From Lichenicola cladoniae (GTDB taxonomy: Bacteria; Pseudomonadota; Alphaproteobacteria; Acetobacterales; Acetobacteraceae), in the NCBI RefSeq assembly GCF_013201075.1, contig NZ_CP053708.1, forward strand, positions 3,353,501-3,417,500: a stretch of 64,000 nucleotides of DNA, in the 5' to 3' direction. The first letter of the stretch is position 1, and each line of letters starts with the position of its first letter. Below are positions 61,701 through 64,000 of the stretch, one piece after another. Below the pieces are notes generated by a model. The model made no database searches and had not been told where the DNA came from. It was given only the letters and a program-made list of their open reading frames with translations. The position numbers and the translations under genes are program-made.

Positions 61701-61720
61701 AAGCGCTTGCGCGAGCGCTT
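61701..61720. promoter_or_regulatory. LacI-like palindromic operator candidate upstream of the sugar ABC gene
   Basis: Arms AAGCGCT and AGCGCTT separated by 6 bp, about 80 bp before the ABC gene start. AAGCGCTT itself is a palindrome of the sort bound by LacI/GalR-family sugar regulators. No regulator gene is present in the window next to it. Confidence 0.4.
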
Positions 61721-61799
61721 GGGCCGGGCCTAGGCTTCATCTTGAGGAACGAAAGAACGCAGATGCCGACAGGCAATCATGCGCGGCCTCGGAGGAAAC

Positions 61800-64000
61800 A
61801 TGTTGGACGGTCTGCAACAGGCAGCCGGAGCCGGTCACGTGCGTGACGGTGCCGGCGCGGCGTCCCTGGCAAATGTCAGGAAGGTGTTCGGTGGCGTCGT
61901 GGCCCTGGCCCACGCCGACTTCGAACTACGCCCGGGCGAAGTCCTGGCGCTTCTCGGTGAGAACGGCGCCGGCAAAAGCACCTGTGTGAAGATGCTGGCG
62001 GGCGTGCATCGCCCCGACGAGGGCAGCGTCCGTCTCGACGGCAAGGACGTCGTGCTTCGCAGCCCGCACGATGCCCTGGCCAACGGCATCGCCGTCATGC
62101 ACCAGCACCCAGGCCTGTTTCCCGATCTCACCGTGGCCGAGAACATCGCCATCGGCCACATGCCGCTGACCCGGCTGAAACAGCTCGACCAGCGACGGAT
62201 CGAAGCCGACGCCGCGCGGCTGCTGCAGGTGGTGGGGCTCGATTGCGCACCGCGCCGGTCGCTCGGCCTGCTGCGCAGTTCCGAACAGCAGCTGGTCGAA
62301 GTGGCGCGTGCCCTGTCGGTCGATGCGCGCGTGCTGATCATGGACGAACCGACCGCGGCCCTGTCGCGCGGCGAGGTCGAGCGGCTGTTCGCCGTCGTCG
62401 AGCAGCTGAAGAAGCGTGGCGTGGCGATGATGTTCGTCGGCCACCGCATGGAGGAGATCTACCGCATCGCGGATCGCGTGGTGGTGCTCCGCGATGGCCG
62501 CCAGGTCGGAATGGCGCCGATCGGCGACCTCAGTCCGGCGGACGCGGTCACCATGATGGTCGGGCGCGAGCTCGGCACGCTGTATCCGACCCTCGACCCG
62601 CCCCGCGACACAATCGTGCTGCAGGCAGACGGCCTGTCGCGGCGCGGCGCCTTCACCGACGTCTCGTTCGATCTGCATGCAGGCCAGATCCTGGGGTTCG
62701 GCGGCTTGGTCGGCAGCGGCCGGACCGAGGTGGCCCGCGTGCTGTTCGGCATCGACCAGCCCACCGCCGGCACGATCGCGATCGACGGGGTGCGGCACGC
62801 CTTCCGGTCCGCCGGCGCCGCCATGCAGGCGGGCGTCGGCTACGTGTCGGAAGACCGGCTGGGCCAGAGCCTGGTGATGGATTTCAGCATCCTGGACAAT
62901 GCGTCGCTCACCGTGCTGCGGCAGGCGGCGCGACACGGACTGATCAGCCGGGATCGCGAGCTGGCCCTGGTCGAGCAGCCGCTGGACCGGATGAACCTGC
63001 GCTTCAGCAGCTACGACCAGCCGGTCAGCACCCTGTCCGGCGGCAACCAGCAGAAGGTGGTGCTGGCGAAGTGGCTGGCGACCGCGCCGAGGGTGCTCAT
63101 CCTGGACGAGCCGACCCAGGGCATCGACGTCAACGCCAAGGCGGAAGTGCACGCCATCATCGCCGACCTCGCACGAGGCGGCATGGCGATCATCCTGATC
63201 TCGTCCGAGATGCCGGAGCTGCTCGGCATGTGCCACGACATCCTGGTGTTCCGCGAAGGGCACGTGTCGGCGCGCATGCAAGGCAAGGACGCGACCCAGC
63301 AATCGGTGTTGCTGGCGGCGACAGATGCGGCGGGAGCCGCCAGGAAGACGAGCGCCGCCGACGCGGTGGCGGGTGCGACGGACGCGGTGCAGGCAGCGCG
63401 GCACGATCCGGCTGTCCGCCCGCCGGCACCGCGCCGCAGCCTGTTCCGGCGCGAATTCGGCCTGGTGGCGGCGATCGTCGCGATGATCGTGCCGGCGACC
63501 CTGATCAATCCGCGCATGCTGAGCCTGGCCAACATCGATGCGGTGGCGATGGACCTGGCGCTGCTGATCATCGTCGCGGCCGGCCAGATGCTGGTGATGA
63601 TCACCCGCAACATCGACCTGTCGGTGGCCTCGGTGATCGGGCTCTCGGCCTATCTCTGCGCGGACGCGCTGCACCGGTTCCCGGGACTTCCGCTCGCCGG
63701 TGCGGTGGCGATCGCCGGCCTGGTCGGGCTGGGCTGCGGCATCGTGAACGGGCTGGTGGTCACCCGCGGCCGGGTGCCGTCGATCGTGGTGACGCTCGGC
63801 ACGCTGTCCCTCTACCGAGGCCTGTGCAGCATGATCGCCGGCGGTCGCCAGATCAGCACCGAGCAGGTGCCGCAGGCCTGGCTCGACATGACCGCGATCC
63901 ACGTCCTCGGCATCCCGGTCATCCTGATCGCCGCGGCGGTCGCGCTGGCGCTGCTGGCGGCGATCCTGCAACGCCTGCCGCAGGGGCGGGAATTGTTCGC
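61800..64000 (+). CDS. Sugar ABC transporter ATPase-permease fusion (RbsA-RbsC type), partial
   Basis: At least 733 residues, running off the window end. Residues about 20-500 are a double ATP-binding protein of the RbsA type: Walker A GENGAGKS (53-60), Walker B LIMDEPTAAL, then a second cassette with the degenerate loop GGLVGSGRTEVAR and the canonical signature LSGGNQQK. A linker of about 45 residues rich in Ala follows. From about residue 548 the frame continues, without a stop, into an RbsC-type permease: FGLVAAIVAMIVPATLINP and GQMLVMITRNIDLSVASVIG. ATPase and permease are normally separate genes. The ATG at 61800 follows GGAGG. The transported sugar is unknown. Confidence 0.9.
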   Translation, partial: MLDGLQQAAGAGHVRDGAGAASLANVRKVFGGVVALAHADFELRPGEVLALLGENGAGKSTCVKMLAGVHRPDEGSVRLDGKDVVLRSPHDALANGIAVMHQHPGLFPDLTVAENIAIGHMPLTRLKQLDQRRIEADAARLLQVVGLDCAPRRSLGLLRSSEQQLVEVARALSVDARVLIMDEPTAALSRGEVERLFAVVEQLKKRGVAMMFVGHRMEEIYRIADRVVVLRDGRQVGMAPIGDLSPADAVTMMVGRELGTLYPTLDPPRDTIVLQADGLSRRGAFTDVSFDLHAGQILGFGGLVGSGRTEVARVLFGIDQPTAGTIAIDGVRHAFRSAGAAMQAGVGYVSEDRLGQSLVMDFSILDNASLTVLRQAARHGLISRDRELALVEQPLDRMNLRFSSYDQPVSTLSGGNQQKVVLAKWLATAPRVLILDEPTQGIDVNAKAEVHAIIADLARGGMAIILISSEMPELLGMCHDILVFREGHVSARMQGKDATQQSVLLAATDAAGAARKTSAADAVAGATDAVQAARHDPAVRPPAPRRSLFRREFGLVAAIVAMIVPATLINPRMLSLANIDAVAMDLALLIIVAAGQMLVMITRNIDLSVASVIGLSAYLCADALHRFPGLPLAGAVAIAGLVGLGCGIVNGLVVTRGRVPSIVVTLGTLSLYRGLCSMIAGGRQISTEQVPQAWLDMTAIHVLGIPVILIAAAVALALLAAILQRLPQGRELF

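Noticed and set aside
61504-61799. Phe-codon leader peptide and attenuator for pheST
   Set aside because: No short frame with a run of Phe codons was found upstream of pheS on the minus strand.

Overview
The window is a high-GC, gene-dense chromosomal segment. Its gene types (alphaproteobacterial-style PheST, LepA, a Suv3-like helicase, class I aldolase, KaiC-like ATPase) and an intergenic double-hairpin repeat suggest an alphaproteobacterium, most likely Acetobacteraceae. That assignment is an inference from gene content and composition; no rRNA is present to confirm it. There is one tRNA gene, and no CRISPR array, insertion sequence or phage module was seen.

Layout. (1) 0-13.6 kb: a three-domain MFS/acyltransferase/acyl-ACP synthetase fusion, an aldo/keto reductase divergent from a zinc alcohol dehydrogenase, an exported S15-type hydrolase, a double-domain KaiC-like ATPase with a CheY-type receiver, and a LysR regulator divergent from a pirin-wrbA-yceI stress operon. 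(2) 13.7-29.4 kb: a LysE-type exporter, then an aryl polyene / xanthomonadin-like pigment cluster. It has a PlsC acyltransferase, a family 2 glycosyltransferase, an ACP, an AMP-ligase, two hotdog dehydratases, a COG4261-type acyltransferase, a LolA-like carrier, an MMPL exporter, a ketosynthase plus a ketosynthase-like partner, a ketoreductase, a flavin-dependent halogenase, and a divergently located XanB2-type chorismatase coupled to an unusual lipoprotein. (3) 29.5-41 kb: a long minus-strand run (dienelactone hydrolase, MAPEG protein, sensor kinase, sigma-54 activator, duplicated-domain exported protein, MFS and ArsB-like transporters), then an S9 peptidase convergent with a class I aldolase. 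(4) 41-52 kb: a winged-helix protein, TenA plus a Suv3-like helicase, a uronate-type dehydrogenase with a lone sugar-binding protein, and an operon whose two core genes together correspond to the two halves of plant Tm-1 (UPF0261 plus a TIM-barrel PEP-hydrolase-like protein), with an SRPBCC protein. (5) 52-64 kb: tRNA-Ser(GGA), lepA, a nuclease-like/DUF2075 helicase fusion beside a membrane-anchored degenerate Mrr-like protein, pheT-pheS, and a sugar ABC transporter whose ATPase and permease are fused in one ORF running off the window end.

How the genes work together. In the pigment cluster, the chorismatase would make a hydroxybenzoate starter from chorismate, the ligase would load it on the ACP, the ketosynthase/ketoreductase/dehydratase set would build a conjugated polyene, the halogenase could halogenate the aryl head, and the acyltransferases, glycosyltransferase, LolA-like carrier and MMPL exporter would attach it to a lipid and move it to the outer membrane. 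The genes from 17.1 to 25.7 kb are almost all joined by 4-bp stop/start overlaps, so they are very probably one operon. The nuclease-like/helicase gene with its Mrr-like neighbour is the best candidate for an undescribed defence-type system.
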